A stretch of 64,000 nucleotides of DNA from Naumovozyma dairenensis CBS 421 (Eukaryota; Ascomycota; Saccharomycetes; Saccharomycetales; Saccharomycetaceae): assembly GCF_000227115.2 (NCBI RefSeq), contig NC_016483.1:124001-188000 (forward strand), read 5' to 3'. The notes beneath the pieces were generated by a model. It saw nothing but the letters and a program-made list of their open reading frames with translations, was not told the origin of the DNA and did not search any database. This document shows positions 27,101-36,520 of this stretch, piece by piece (the first letter of the stretch is position 1; each line of letters starts with the position of its first letter). Position numbers and translations under genes: made by a program.

Positions 27101-28715
27101 TTTTAACTTCCAAATTGATTTGATTTTTGTCGAATGCTAATACTCGATCTTCTTGAACAGCGCTCGATAAGCCTCGAAGTACTGAAGGTACATCAACCCA
27201 ATCCGGATCTACCCAATTATTATTAGTTTTAAACATATCACCAACAGGGGAATAAATAAACGTGATATACCTGTATTTGAAGGATATTAGAATCGGTATA
27301 TTTGGATTATTTTCATTAACATGATGATAATGATGGTAGTGATGACGATTATAAACTTCGTCATTATTTTCTTGTTCTTTATCATCTATTGGCAACAATG
27401 TACTAATTGGCCTATTATACCACCGCCTGTCAATACTTTGAATATCAAAATCCCCGAATTCATTTTCTAGTATAACCCATTCTGCTCTACCTAATGGGAC
27501 TTTACTACCAATGAATAGAACTTTGTAAGTTGGCAACCAACGGAATAAAAGATAGAGTAAGCCACCCGTTAAGATACAGAATAAATTATAAACTTGCTTC
27601 CTAATTTTTGAAGTCTTATAGCCAGCAATCCCGACAACCAAGTCCTCTTCAGCGATATAAAACCGTTGATAATACAAATCAGTTGGATGATTTGGATATA
27701 ATTTTTCATGATATTTTGGTTTCAAATATTCATTTTGAGAGTCTGTACCTGAGGAACTTTGATATGCTTGTTTCTTATGATGACTATGGGTTTCACTTTC
27801 TGTACCGAAATTATTCCCACCATCTGTACTTTCTTGGAATGAACGGTCACTATTTGATTCAGATAATGAATGCGTTGGGGATCTGGTCCCATCCATGAGT
27901 TCATCGTTTTGTTCTTCTAGTTCCACTGGGATTCTGTCAGCTATGGTATATCGTGATAAACTTGAGGAAGAATGTGTGGATGCTTGGTAAACTTCCGGCG
28001 GATGCATTGTGTGCTGTTGTTCTTGTTCATAATTATGTGTATCGTCACGAGTCTTTGAGATTCTTGTTAACGGCACACCATGATAACTTGAAGTACCATA
28101 TTCTGACGTATTTTCATGAAAGTCATGGTTTCTTGAATGCGATAATGATGGTCTTCTTGAAAAATTGCTGTATATTGACGATCGTCTTGAATTTAATTCC
28201 GAGGATGCATAAATTTTATCTTGTTCGTATGAAGGAGTTGCATCCCAAGGGGTATTAAAGTCCGTATTTTCCAAAGTAGAAGTTCCTTCGGCACTATTGA
28301 TTTGATCTTCTGTGAAGAAATTGAATCGTGGGTTTCTTGATGGGCTACGAGATATTTCTCTAGAAGGCGAAATTAACGGCGCAGAATCTGTTTCCCTGTC
28401 GATATCTGCAGAAGTTCTTCCCCTCCTTCCAATAGAGCTAGATGTCAAAGATGTTCCAAAGATGTTACTTGATTGAAAAGATTGCGGATGATGAAATGAG
28501 ACTATGGAACTTGGCACGGTTTCAAAAGTGGCGCCTGAATACATTTCATTATTCGGCTGTGGTCCCATTAAAGCAGACGTTAATGTTGTTGAAGTCGAAG
28601 TTGTCCTTGCAGAGGCAAATGATGCCCTAGGACCAGTAGATCTTGCCATGTACTGGCTGTGTTGGTGATGTTCATCTTCATTGTTATTTGGTGTTTGGTT
28701 TTCAGATGGGCCCAT
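24162..28715 (-). CDS. YPK9: Vacuolar P5B-type ATPase Ypk9 (ATP13A2 orthologue)
   Basis: The 1517-residue protein is a P5 ATPase, orthologous to human ATP13A2 (PARK9), a lysosomal polyamine exporter. Yeast Ypk9 is vacuolar and protects against Mn and other metals. The catalytic motifs are all intact: TGES in the actuator domain, [13 protein letters not shown] with the phosphorylated Asp at about 835, CTGDNVLTA, and [27 protein letters not shown]. PPALP in the fourth core membrane segment marks the P5B subfamily. The N-terminal 350 residues are Ser-rich and disordered, and a His-rich insertion ([15 protein letters not shown]) lies near residue 460. It is slightly longer than S. cerevisiae Ypk9 (1472). 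Confidence 0.97.
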   Translation of the reverse strand: [1517 protein letters not shown]

Positions 28716-30245
28716 CGTTTTTTACTCCCGTGTTCATTCGAACAGACAACGATGATTGATATAGTAGAGCGATATGGAACTTGATAGTTTATATCTTGCG
28801 ACTGTTTAGAATGATTTCCTTCTTCTAGTTGAAATCTGTTAGTGGCTAACAAGCATAAGTTAAGGAAAGCCCTTAGAACGTAAGAATGAAAAACTTATAC
28901 GCAACATAAACTGACACTTGTTTCGCGTGCCGGTACTTACTCCCAGATTTTTTCGTCTAATTAACTAACAAGTTGATTAAATAAAAAGGCAACCTGTTTT
29001 ACATCCGTATATAAGAAAAGAAATATTTCCTACTATCTTCGACACAAAATATTCGCAGATTATAAGATAAAATACATACCAAGCGGTTCTAAAAACGAGT
29101 CTTCTATCAACCAACTCCTCCACCTTGTATGTGGGGGAGATCCCATCTCAACACAAAATTCATCTCATCGATTACACAGCATAAGATCATACTGCGATCA
29201 CTCAAATTATGCTGTTAGAGCATCAATTACCATAAAACAATGTTAATTTACATAATATTATTTAAATTCTCATCATATAAACTTACGTAGTTACTAAAGT
29301 GTTCGTTAGGTCTTACATTTTCACATCGCCTGTTTGCATTTATTTCCGTGTGAATGTCTAAATCAATGGGGCAGAAAACGTTGTTGGTACCGATCGAAGT
29401 CCCCACTACTTCGACCCGGTCCAAATCAAGCAATATGAGAAAGCATGATGGCTCACTAACCCAGTACACACAAATTCTTATCAACGTTATTTCATTTCAT
29501 TTACTTCCCATCGTGATTATTACTTCCTCGAGAAAAGACTCTCATTATATTCGAATTAAGATCAATCTTAATCCCAAACGAAACTCTTTATTTTAACTCA
29601 ATTTTTTACTTTGTAGAAGAATCCATCCATCGATCGATCCAGGAATCGACCAATCTATCGAATCTTATCAAAAAAAAAAATTGTTTACTGACCTATTAAT
29701 CTAACTGAAGGATTCCTCTCATTCTCACCATAGCGATCACCGAAGATCTATCATTAATAAGACAATATCGAGATTCCACTGAGAACAAATCAAATAACAT
29801 TCTGCAAAAGAATAGTACATTCTAAGGACATAATTGGTACTAACTATTAGTCAATTATCTTTACTCATTCTACTCTCTTTTTTCTGATAGCAATAATTAT
29901 TTCCCTATCAACGTCAACTTAACATCAGGACTAAGTTAGCCCTGCTTTGTGCTGACCTGATCAGGACGTCTTGTTGTACGACATGCTTTAATGAACATCT
30001 TAAATTCCAACAGAAACCATTCATTTTAAGAAAGATACATAAAATTTTATTGGCTTCTATATAGTAAAACCTCTATACAAAACTATCAATCTGGAAAAAA
30101 ACAAACAGACTTTACACATATGATAAAGGTTACCATCAGTAAAAGCACAAATTTGGTATCACTTTATTACAAAATATAAAGAATTAATAATACTTTTAAG
30201 TTATTTTTTTGCAATTCCGTAGATCTATATAAAAACTGTGTTGGC
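28716..30245. other. 1.5-kb gene-free interval upstream of YPK9
   Basis: No supportable ORF or RNA gene is seen. It contains the YPK9 promoter on its left and the second repeat copy (29376-29428). S. cerevisiae has SNF2 and YOR289W between YPK9 and MPD1; neither is present here. Confidence 0.5.
29376..29428 (-). repeat. Dispersed 53-bp hairpin-forming repeat, copy 2
   Basis: This is the inverted counterpart of 4378-4430, with three substitutions in 53 bases. On the plus strand the stem GGTACCGATCGAAG pairs imperfectly with CTTCGACCCGGTCC around loop TCCCCACTA. One of the substitutions turns a G-U pair of copy 1 (same reading strand) into G-C. Weaker similarity continues for about 100 bases to the right. 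Confidence 0.8.
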
Positions 30246-30464
30246 CTAAATCTCTGTAAATGTCTCCGGACTGGCAATTTTAGGAACTACGTAAAGCAAT
30301 TCTCCATTCTTATCCCAAATTGGATAACGACTCTTTAGTCCTCGCCTTTTTATTCTTTCTTGCTTTGCTTGAAGGGTAACAACTGACAAAAAAGTAAATA
30401 CCGAGCTTGGGCCAAAGAGGAAACGTATAGAGCTAGCCGCCCAGAGGGAAATTAAGGGTACCAC
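30246..30464 (-). CDS. Small hypothetical membrane protein
   Basis: This 72-codon ORF encodes one hydrophobic segment (about residues 5-32, SLWAASSIRFLFGPSSVFTF onward), then a strongly basic stretch (KQERIKRRGLKSRY) and a soluble tail with PIWDKNGELLYVVPKIASPE. The composition looks protein-like, and it forms a divergent pair with the next gene across a 161-base promoter-sized gap. I do not recognise it. A small mitochondrial or ER membrane protein is possible; chance is not excluded. Confidence 0.4.
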   Translation of the reverse strand: MVPLISLWAASSIRFLFGPSSVFTFLSVVTLQAKQERIKRRGLKSRYPIWDKNGELLYVVPKIASPETFTEI

Positions 30465-30625
30465 ATCGATGGCGGCTAAACAGTTCTCCCAATCCAGGAA
30501 AAGTATAAAAAGCCAAATTAAATCTTCTTCCTTTCTTTCCTTTCCTTTCTTTCATCTTAAGGTTCAAGGTGCAAGAAATCCTCTTTGCCACTGAGTAAAC
30601 TCACCTAACTCAATCTAAAATCATT

Positions 30626-32092
30626 ATGATCGATTCCGAAAAGAGCATAAACAACAAATTATGGTCCAAAAAACTCCCCACCCAAACACTATTCTGTCTT
30701 ATAATTCTGTTTCTTGTGATCAAAATCATTCGAACAATACACTTCAACAATGTTACTTCCTCATGGGATGACGGCTCTCTTTTAAATCTACCATTAATGA
30801 TGTATCTTTCCAACCCGTTACCTGACAAGAAATCCTCTTTTTCATCATTACCCATTTCTTCTAATAAATTGCCCTATACTAAATATTTCAAGAACCTTGA
30901 TCATATACAAATACAAATACTGAAAATTGCTGGTACTAAAATCTTAGAAAAAAATGCGAGATTAAGATTAATGAAATGCTTAGACTCAAATTTGAATGGA
31001 CTATTTTTGGTAGGGAGAGATGTCGATGAAGATAATAATATTTATAAATTAGCATATTTCTGTTTCCTAGATACTGCATCACCACCTTTAGGAAAGACTC
31101 TACCAGGTCCGTACTTATCCACATTATTTTCCTTATCGATTTTCTGGAGATTAATTCCATTGGCAATAATTAGAGTGATAATCCTTAATAGATCAAGACT
31201 TTTGGAGTTCTTCAAAAACTTCTTGAAAACTATTTTGTTTAATAAAAAACTGATCAACAAGGAGTCTTCTTCTGGAACTGTGTTTGTTTCGAAAAAAACC
31301 GAAACCGATACCAATAAATTGGATGAAACTACCCATAAATCTACAGATGAATATAAACAACATCAACGGCAATTTACTTGGGAAACAGTTCCAAATAAAC
31401 AAGAAAAAGCAAAAACAATTGAACTGCCAAAAGATCAATCAGAATCTTCAGTTCCCGGTAACCCTCATTCTAGAACCTTTCCCTGTTTATTCGAATCAAA
31501 GAACAAAGGGAGCAGTGATAATGACGAAAATTCTAATATGTCACAAATTATTTCACAAAATTCAGAATTACTCTATTTCGCTCATAACTCAAAACCAAAA
31601 AGCCAAGAAAAAGAAGAACAATCAACGGCTGAAGAACCTGGAGAGGATGAAACTAAGATTGATACATCCGCTACTTCTGCTTCGTCATTATCAGAAAGTG
31701 TTTCAAGTTCTTATAAATGGAAGGTAGGAAATATAAATAAACTTAACAAGAAGCAGGACTCTAAGAAAACTACGATCCCAAAACAGGAACATAAACGAAA
31801 TTCTCCAGATGAACCAAAAATGAGTTTCGATATTACTACTGTTCAAGGAAGAGCTGCTTGGAAGAAATATATGATAGACAAGAAGAGAAATGACAATAAA
31901 AAGAATGAAAATCCGAAGGATACAACAAAGGAAAATGAGATTAAAGAATATTCTTACCTTTTCAAGGGGAGATATGGACAAGAAAGGGAGAAAAAACCAT
32001 ATGGTAATTCTACTGAAATTAATCCATTTACTGAGAATTTACCAACAAATGGAAAATTGCGACCATTAGTACCCTATATGTCTGTCGCATAA
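30626..32092 (+). CDS. Unrecognised two-pass membrane protein
   Basis: The 488-residue ORF has a hydrophobic segment at about 19-37 (TLFCLIILFLVIKII) and a second at about 165-187 (LSTLFSLSIFWRLIPLAIIRVII). A 125-residue loop lies between them. The C-terminal 300 residues are hydrophilic, rich in Lys, Ser, Glu and Asn, and end in LRPLVPYMSVA. The size, clean frame and position between YPK9 and MPD1 argue for a real gene. It occupies the place of SNF2/YOR289W in S. cerevisiae but resembles neither. The layout recalls two-pass nuclear-envelope or ER proteins with long cytosolic tails, but I cannot name a family. Confidence 0.75.
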   Translation: MIDSEKSINNKLWSKKLPTQTLFCLIILFLVIKIIRTIHFNNVTSSWDDGSLLNLPLMMYLSNPLPDKKSSFSSLPISSNKLPYTKYFKNLDHIQIQILKIAGTKILEKNARLRLMKCLDSNLNGLFLVGRDVDEDNNIYKLAYFCFLDTASPPLGKTLPGPYLSTLFSLSIFWRLIPLAIIRVIILNRSRLLEFFKNFLKTILFNKKLINKESSSGTVFVSKKTETDTNKLDETTHKSTDEYKQHQRQFTWETVPNKQEKAKTIELPKDQSESSVPGNPHSRTFPCLFESKNKGSSDNDENSNMSQIISQNSELLYFAHNSKPKSQEKEEQSTAEEPGEDETKIDTSATSASSLSESVSSSYKWKVGNINKLNKKQDSKKTTIPKQEHKRNSPDEPKMSFDITTVQGRAAWKKYMIDKKRNDNKKNENPKDTTKENEIKEYSYLFKGRYGQEREKKPYGNSTEINPFTENLPTNGKLRPLVPYMSVA

Positions 32093-32528
32093 GGATTGCT
32101 CTCATAGAGATAAGTGAAAGGAAGAAAAAGATAAAAAAATACTATATTTCATTCTAGTTTAATAATAAAATTTCCATCTAAGTGATACGAATTGTTTACC
32201 TTCGTATGATATGTCACATAAATTCTTAGTTGTATATCTAAATGTATATATTTCACGATTTACTTAACGAGAACGATAACGAGAAACTCGGAGTTTTGGT
32301 CCCGATATTTATTATTGTGACACCCGAGCACCGCGCTATCAAAACTTTTCTTACACGTAATGTTTAATCTTAACTTCATACATAATCGTCCACACTTAAG
32401 AAATGGGAATAGCATTCGAACAACATAGATGTCCCAAGTAGGTATATCATTTCCCAAGAAGGATAGTGGAGTAAAGGAGGGAGAAGAAGAAGAATAGAGC
32501 AGGGTGTGTGCATAACAGGAGGAATACC
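32093..32528. promoter_or_regulatory. MPD1 upstream region
   Basis: 436 bases between the unrecognised membrane-protein gene and MPD1. Nothing beyond the presumed MPD1 promoter is seen. A minus-strand ORF here is not supported. Confidence 0.35.
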
Positions 32529-32885
32529 ATGCATTTGAAATATTTTTATACCATTGCATTATTATCACTTTTCCATACTAGGATTCAAGCTCAAAACTTT
32601 TATGATACCAATCCTAATATAATTGAAATAAATGCTAAAAATTTCGATAAAGTCATTCATCAGACTAATTATACCTCGTTAGTTGAATTTTATGCACCAT
32701 GGTGTGGATATTGTAAACAATTGAAACCAACTTTCCAAAAAGTAGCTAAGAAATTAAATGGTGTAGTTCAAGTGGTGAGTGTGAATTGTGATTTGGAAAT
32801 GAATAAACCATTATGTGCATCCTATGGTGTAGAAGGTTATCCAACTTTGAAAGTGTTTAGACCACCAAAGGTAAATTTAAATAAC

Positions 32886-32926
<41 letters not shown>

Positions 32927-33581
32927 TAACAAAAAGAAAAATAGCAAGACGAAAAAAAACAACGTTAACTTACATAAACATGCTGTGGAAACATATAATG
33001 GACAACGTAATGTAGCACCAATAGTTGAGTTTGTTTTATCTAGAATTAAAAATTACGTTAAGAATTTACCTCATGTTGAAAAATTGAAGACAATTCTTGA
33101 TCGGAGTCATCACATTCTGCATGGTAACGATTCAACGATATCACGATACTCTGTGGTATTATTTTCTTCCTCATCATCTAAAAAAGGTCGAATATCACCA
33201 ACCTATAAAAGTATTGCATTGGATTGGTTATCCGGTTATGATTTTTATCAAATCTCAATTACAGATGTACAACCATTGAAAAATACTGAAACTTTTTCAA
33301 AGACGTATCCAAATATCAGTGAGTTCTTAACTGAATTTACTGCTGGCCAAACGTCAGAGGAAAAGAGTCAATTAGTCGTATTTGATGGTTTAAATGATAA
33401 ATATTATGTGTTTGATGGTCCGGGAATTACCAAGCTGGAAGTTTCTAGATTCTTAACTAAGACACTTGGGGAACCTCCAAGGGAAGGCCCATTAAGTAAA
33501 CGTGATAAGTTTTTGGAAGATTTGAAATTAAACAAAAAGAAAAAGAAAGGGCCCAAAAAGAATATGCATGACGAATTATAA
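32529..33581 (+). CDS. MPD1: ER protein disulfide isomerase Mpd1
   Basis: The start is the ATG at 32529, which puts a cleavable signal peptide (MHLKYFYTIALLSLFHTRIQAQ) at the N-terminus; another ATG lies 21 bases upstream. The thioredoxin domain carries the active site WCGYC at residues 58-62, and the protein ends in the ER retention signal HDEL. A run of 17 Asn (residues 118-134, codons mostly AAT) interrupts the segment after the first domain. S. cerevisiae Mpd1 has CGHC, so the middle His is Tyr here. The second half (for example SVVLFSSS...ISPTYKSIALDWL) aligns with Mpd1. It sits between the unrecognised gene and RRP36; in S. cerevisiae MPD1 also neighbours RRP36. Confidence 0.95.
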
Positions 33582-34140
33582 AAGTAAATATATTATGACA
33601 AATAGAAAAACTATACATAAAATTAATGAAGAAATTAACCTCAAAGGAAAAAAAGGTATATAGTTAAAATGTGTTCTTTGTCGACCTCAAACGTAGGACA
33701 GAGTTAAAGTTTGTTATTGTTCCCTTCTACGGACCATGTGCTTTCTCGAGTGCATTTTATCTATAAAAGTTCATACAAAACAGACGAATGTTCTCTATCA
33801 AAATTAGTTGTCATTTTTTATTTCAAAAAAGGGAAGTAATAACACATATCAAAGGATTAATAATGCTTGCTATATCTGTTCGTAAAATTGTTTTTAATAA
33901 GTAATAACGCCCAACATAGATAGCTGTCTTTCAATATTTATCAACACATCCGTGCACCATAATACCTGGCGATGAGATGAGATGAGATGAGATGAGATGA
34001 GATAGAAAAAAAAAAAACTTCTCAAGTACATACATACATACATATATTGCATGATAAAACCACTTTCTAAGGCAGACAAGAGCGGACTAAGTAGAAAAGG
34101 GAAACTATAGTAACATTGAAAAAATCATTCTGGCATCAAA
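33582..34140. promoter_or_regulatory. RRP36 promoter region with PAC site
   Basis: 559 bases between MPD1 and RRP36. GCGATGAG at 33969-33976 is a perfect PAC core, and it runs straight into the GATGA microsatellite and a poly-A tract. This is about 170 bases upstream of the RRP36 ATG. Confidence 0.6.
33971..34000 (+). repeat. GATGA microsatellite overlapping a PAC element
   Basis: Six perfect copies of the pentamer GATGA begin inside the PAC core (GCGATGAG). Each repeat junction recreates GATGAG, so the array presents several overlapping PAC cores. Confidence 0.85.
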
Positions 34141-35145
34141 ATGTCATATTATTTCAAGAACTTAAAACCAGAGTATGAATCAGAAGAAGAAGGTGATGAT
34201 GATAATAATTTAGAATCGATATTATCGAGAAGGATCTCGAAAGTTGATGATGCTACTAACGGTGAATCAAGTGAGGAGGATGAAATGAAGACTATATCAT
34301 TTAGTTCTTTGAAGAAAGCTGATCAAATCATGATGGAGGAAGAAGCTAAAGAGTCTAAATTATCCAAGAAAAACAAAATGAAAAATTCAAAATTATCAAC
34401 AATCAAAAACAATGATACTACCAGTACAAGGAATGAATCGGAAGCAACTAAGAAAAAATACAAGGAAGAATCATTTGATGAAGATTCGGAGAGTGATAGT
34501 GATGATGAAGGTGCATTTTTCGAGGAGGAGGAAGACAACGACGACGAACAACAAAACAATAAAATTAACAAGAAACAATCGAAAGGCAAGAAAAAAGGTA
34601 AACATGCACCAATTGAATCATCTTCGAAGAAACGACTTTCTAAAAGAGGCGTAAGGGAAATTCCTGGTTTGAATATACCGAAGACTCAAAATTCCAATCT
34701 TTATCAAGATATTCGATTTGATAAATCTACGGGTGAAAGTACAGATCTTTCAGTGATTAGACGACGTTATCAATTTTTAGATGAATATAGAGAGAAGGAG
34801 ATATCAGAATTAACTAAAAGGCTACATGATCGTAAATTCCTAAATAAGATAACAGATTATGAGAAGGAGGAAATGGAATCTAAATTAATCAGTATGAAAT
34901 CAAGATTACAAAGTGTTAAGAATAAAGATTTAGAGCGTAAAATTGTCAAAGAATATGAAGATGAAATTAATCGTAATAATAGTACAAGATATCATTTGAA
35001 GGATAGTGAGAAAAGGAAAGTTATTCAAAAATGGAAATTTGATCATATGAAAGCCAAACAACGTGAGAAAGTTATGGAAAGGAAAAGAAAGAAGAGATTG
35101 GGTAAAGAATTTAAACAATTTGAATTTCATCAAAATAATAAATAA
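34141..35145 (+). CDS. RRP36: 18S rRNA processing factor Rrp36
   Basis: The 334-residue protein matches Rrp36, a nucleolar component of the small-subunit processome needed for early cleavages of pre-rRNA. The N-terminal 170 residues are acidic and Lys-rich low complexity. The conserved domain starts at [15 protein letters not shown] (about 173) and runs through DIRFDKSTG and [17 protein letters not shown] to the basic C-terminus with [20 protein letters not shown]. Length is close to the S. cerevisiae protein (300). It converges with RDL2 across 119 bases. Confidence 0.93.
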   Translation: MSYYFKNLKPEYESEEEGDDDNNLESILSRRISKVDDATNGESSEEDEMKTISFSSLKKADQIMMEEEAKESKLSKKNKMKNSKLSTIKNNDTTSTRNESEATKKKYKEESFDEDSESDSDDEGAFFEEEEDNDDEQQNNKINKKQSKGKKKGKHAPIESSSKKRLSKRGVREIPGLNIPKTQNSNLYQDIRFDKSTGESTDLSVIRRRYQFLDEYREKEISELTKRLHDRKFLNKITDYEKEEMESKLISMKSRLQSVKNKDLERKIVKEYEDEINRNNSTRYHLKDSEKRKVIQKWKFDHMKAKQREKVMERKRKKRLGKEFKQFEFHQNNK

Positions 35146-35264
35146 TTTAAATCAAGCAATCGCGTGTAAAACTCTTTAAATAAACGAGAAATGTATTTAC
35201 ATGTTTTCTTTTGCAGATGCTACGTATGTACTTATATATATATATGAGAATATAATCGGTTAAG

Positions 35265-35738
35265 TTATAGTTTAGCTTGAAAGGTAGCTGTCGGTTTAAT
35301 ATCTTTACCATTTTTCTCAAGCCATTCTTTGATGGAACCGGGATAAATCCCTGTATTTTCATAACCATAAGATCTAGCTAATTCCTCTGCAGTTTGAGCT
35401 CTTATACCCTTTTGACAAAAGAATATTAATTCATTATTTATAGGCGGTTTTTCGAAATGGAAAATATCAAAGAATTCATCAGATGATAAACTTAGTGCAC
35501 CAGGAGCAGTTTTCAAAGGGATGTTAATTGCTGTAGGCATGGCATATTCTTTCAATTCTTCAGGTTCCCTTACGTCTACTAATGTTTTTGATTCAATTGG
35601 TTGTTGTACTAATTTTTTAATTTGATTAAAGTCATAGATTTTTGGAGATTTAGTGGAGAATGTTCTTAAGAGGAGAGAAGTTGGACGAGAGGACGATTGT
35701 CTCAAGATTGCGGTTCTTCCAGTGATCGTTCTCAACAT
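35265..35738 (-). CDS. RDL2: Mitochondrial rhodanese (thiosulfate sulfurtransferase) Rdl2
   Basis: The 157-residue protein is a single-domain rhodanese with an Arg/Ser-rich N-terminal presequence (MLRTITGRTAILRQSSSRP). The domain shows LVDVREPEEL and the active-site loop FCQKGIRA with the catalytic Cys. The C-terminal GYENTGIYPGSIKEWLEKNG fits the family. S. cerevisiae Rdl2 (YOR286W) is mitochondrial and 149 residues long. It is paired with a related gene, RDL1, on the same strand, as in S. cerevisiae. Confidence 0.93.
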   Translation of the reverse strand: MLRTITGRTAILRQSSSRPTSLLLRTFSTKSPKIYDFNQIKKLVQQPIESKTLVDVREPEELKEYAMPTAINIPLKTAPGALSLSSDEFFDIFHFEKPPINNELIFFCQKGIRAQTAEELARSYGYENTGIYPGSIKEWLEKNGKDIKPTATFQAKL

Positions 35739-36520
35739 TTCCTTGATGACTTGATAAAGCTCTAGTTTGTATTCTTGTATTGGAGGCTTCCCCCCATGTA
35801 TGTAATTGATGGTCAGATCCCATTCATAATAAATGTTCTTCTATAAAGCGATGACTTATTTATATGATTTCTAAGAATCGGGCGCACCCACAAAGGGAGG
35901 AATAAAGGAAAAGGTACATAAACATATGAAATCTATATATAATTAAAAGAGGGTTGTAGAGCATAATGGAAGATTATTAGAAAAAAGCACAGATATATTT
36001 TATTCGGATTTGGTTTATCTAGAGTACTAATATATAAATAGCAATATAATATAATCATACCGTTAATCAAATTGTCCTTGGCTGGTTTTAGCAACACAAA
36101 GTGTTTTCTTGAATCTTCAATCATTCTGAAGTAAAACAACCCACAACCGAGGGTGAATAATGTAGAGTATAGATTGATAGATTATGGGAACTGTTAAGGC
36201 TTTGAAGCCAAATGGGTTGTTTATACTATATAAAGTTGGATACGCTTGTAGCTTCCATCCAAGAGCTGTAGCTTAATATAATGTAAAAGAGATAGAAAAA
36301 ATCAATGGGACAAAATATGTTATTTTTAGTCAATATTTTGAAGTGGGTTTTTTAATTACAAAAGTTATAATAAGGAAAAGAATATTCAAAAATCATTATC
36401 AATCAAAGTTGGCATTAAATAACGAAACAATAAAGAATGATAATATTATTATATATACGGATTATTTCACTAATACTAAACTATAGTATACTATATATTA
36501 TAGTATATAATATGGTTAAA
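35739..36520. other. Intergenic region between RDL1 and RDL2
   Basis: 782 bases containing the RDL2 promoter. It has a palindromic AT block near 36479-36513 next to the RDL1 stop, and otherwise nothing I can support. Confidence 0.4.

Noticed and set aside
29380..30012. Possible solo LTR with TGTTGG ... CCAACA ends including repeat copy 2
   Set aside because: The termini look Ty-like and span 633 bases, but the flanking 5-mers differ (AACGT, GAAAC), the repeat similarity continues past the supposed end, and copy 1 lacks the matching terminus.
30626..32092. Identity of the unknown membrane protein as the nucleoporin Pom34
   Set aside because: Both have two membrane segments and a YLFKG tail motif, but the rest does not align from memory, and POM34 is at a different locus in S. 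cerevisiae.
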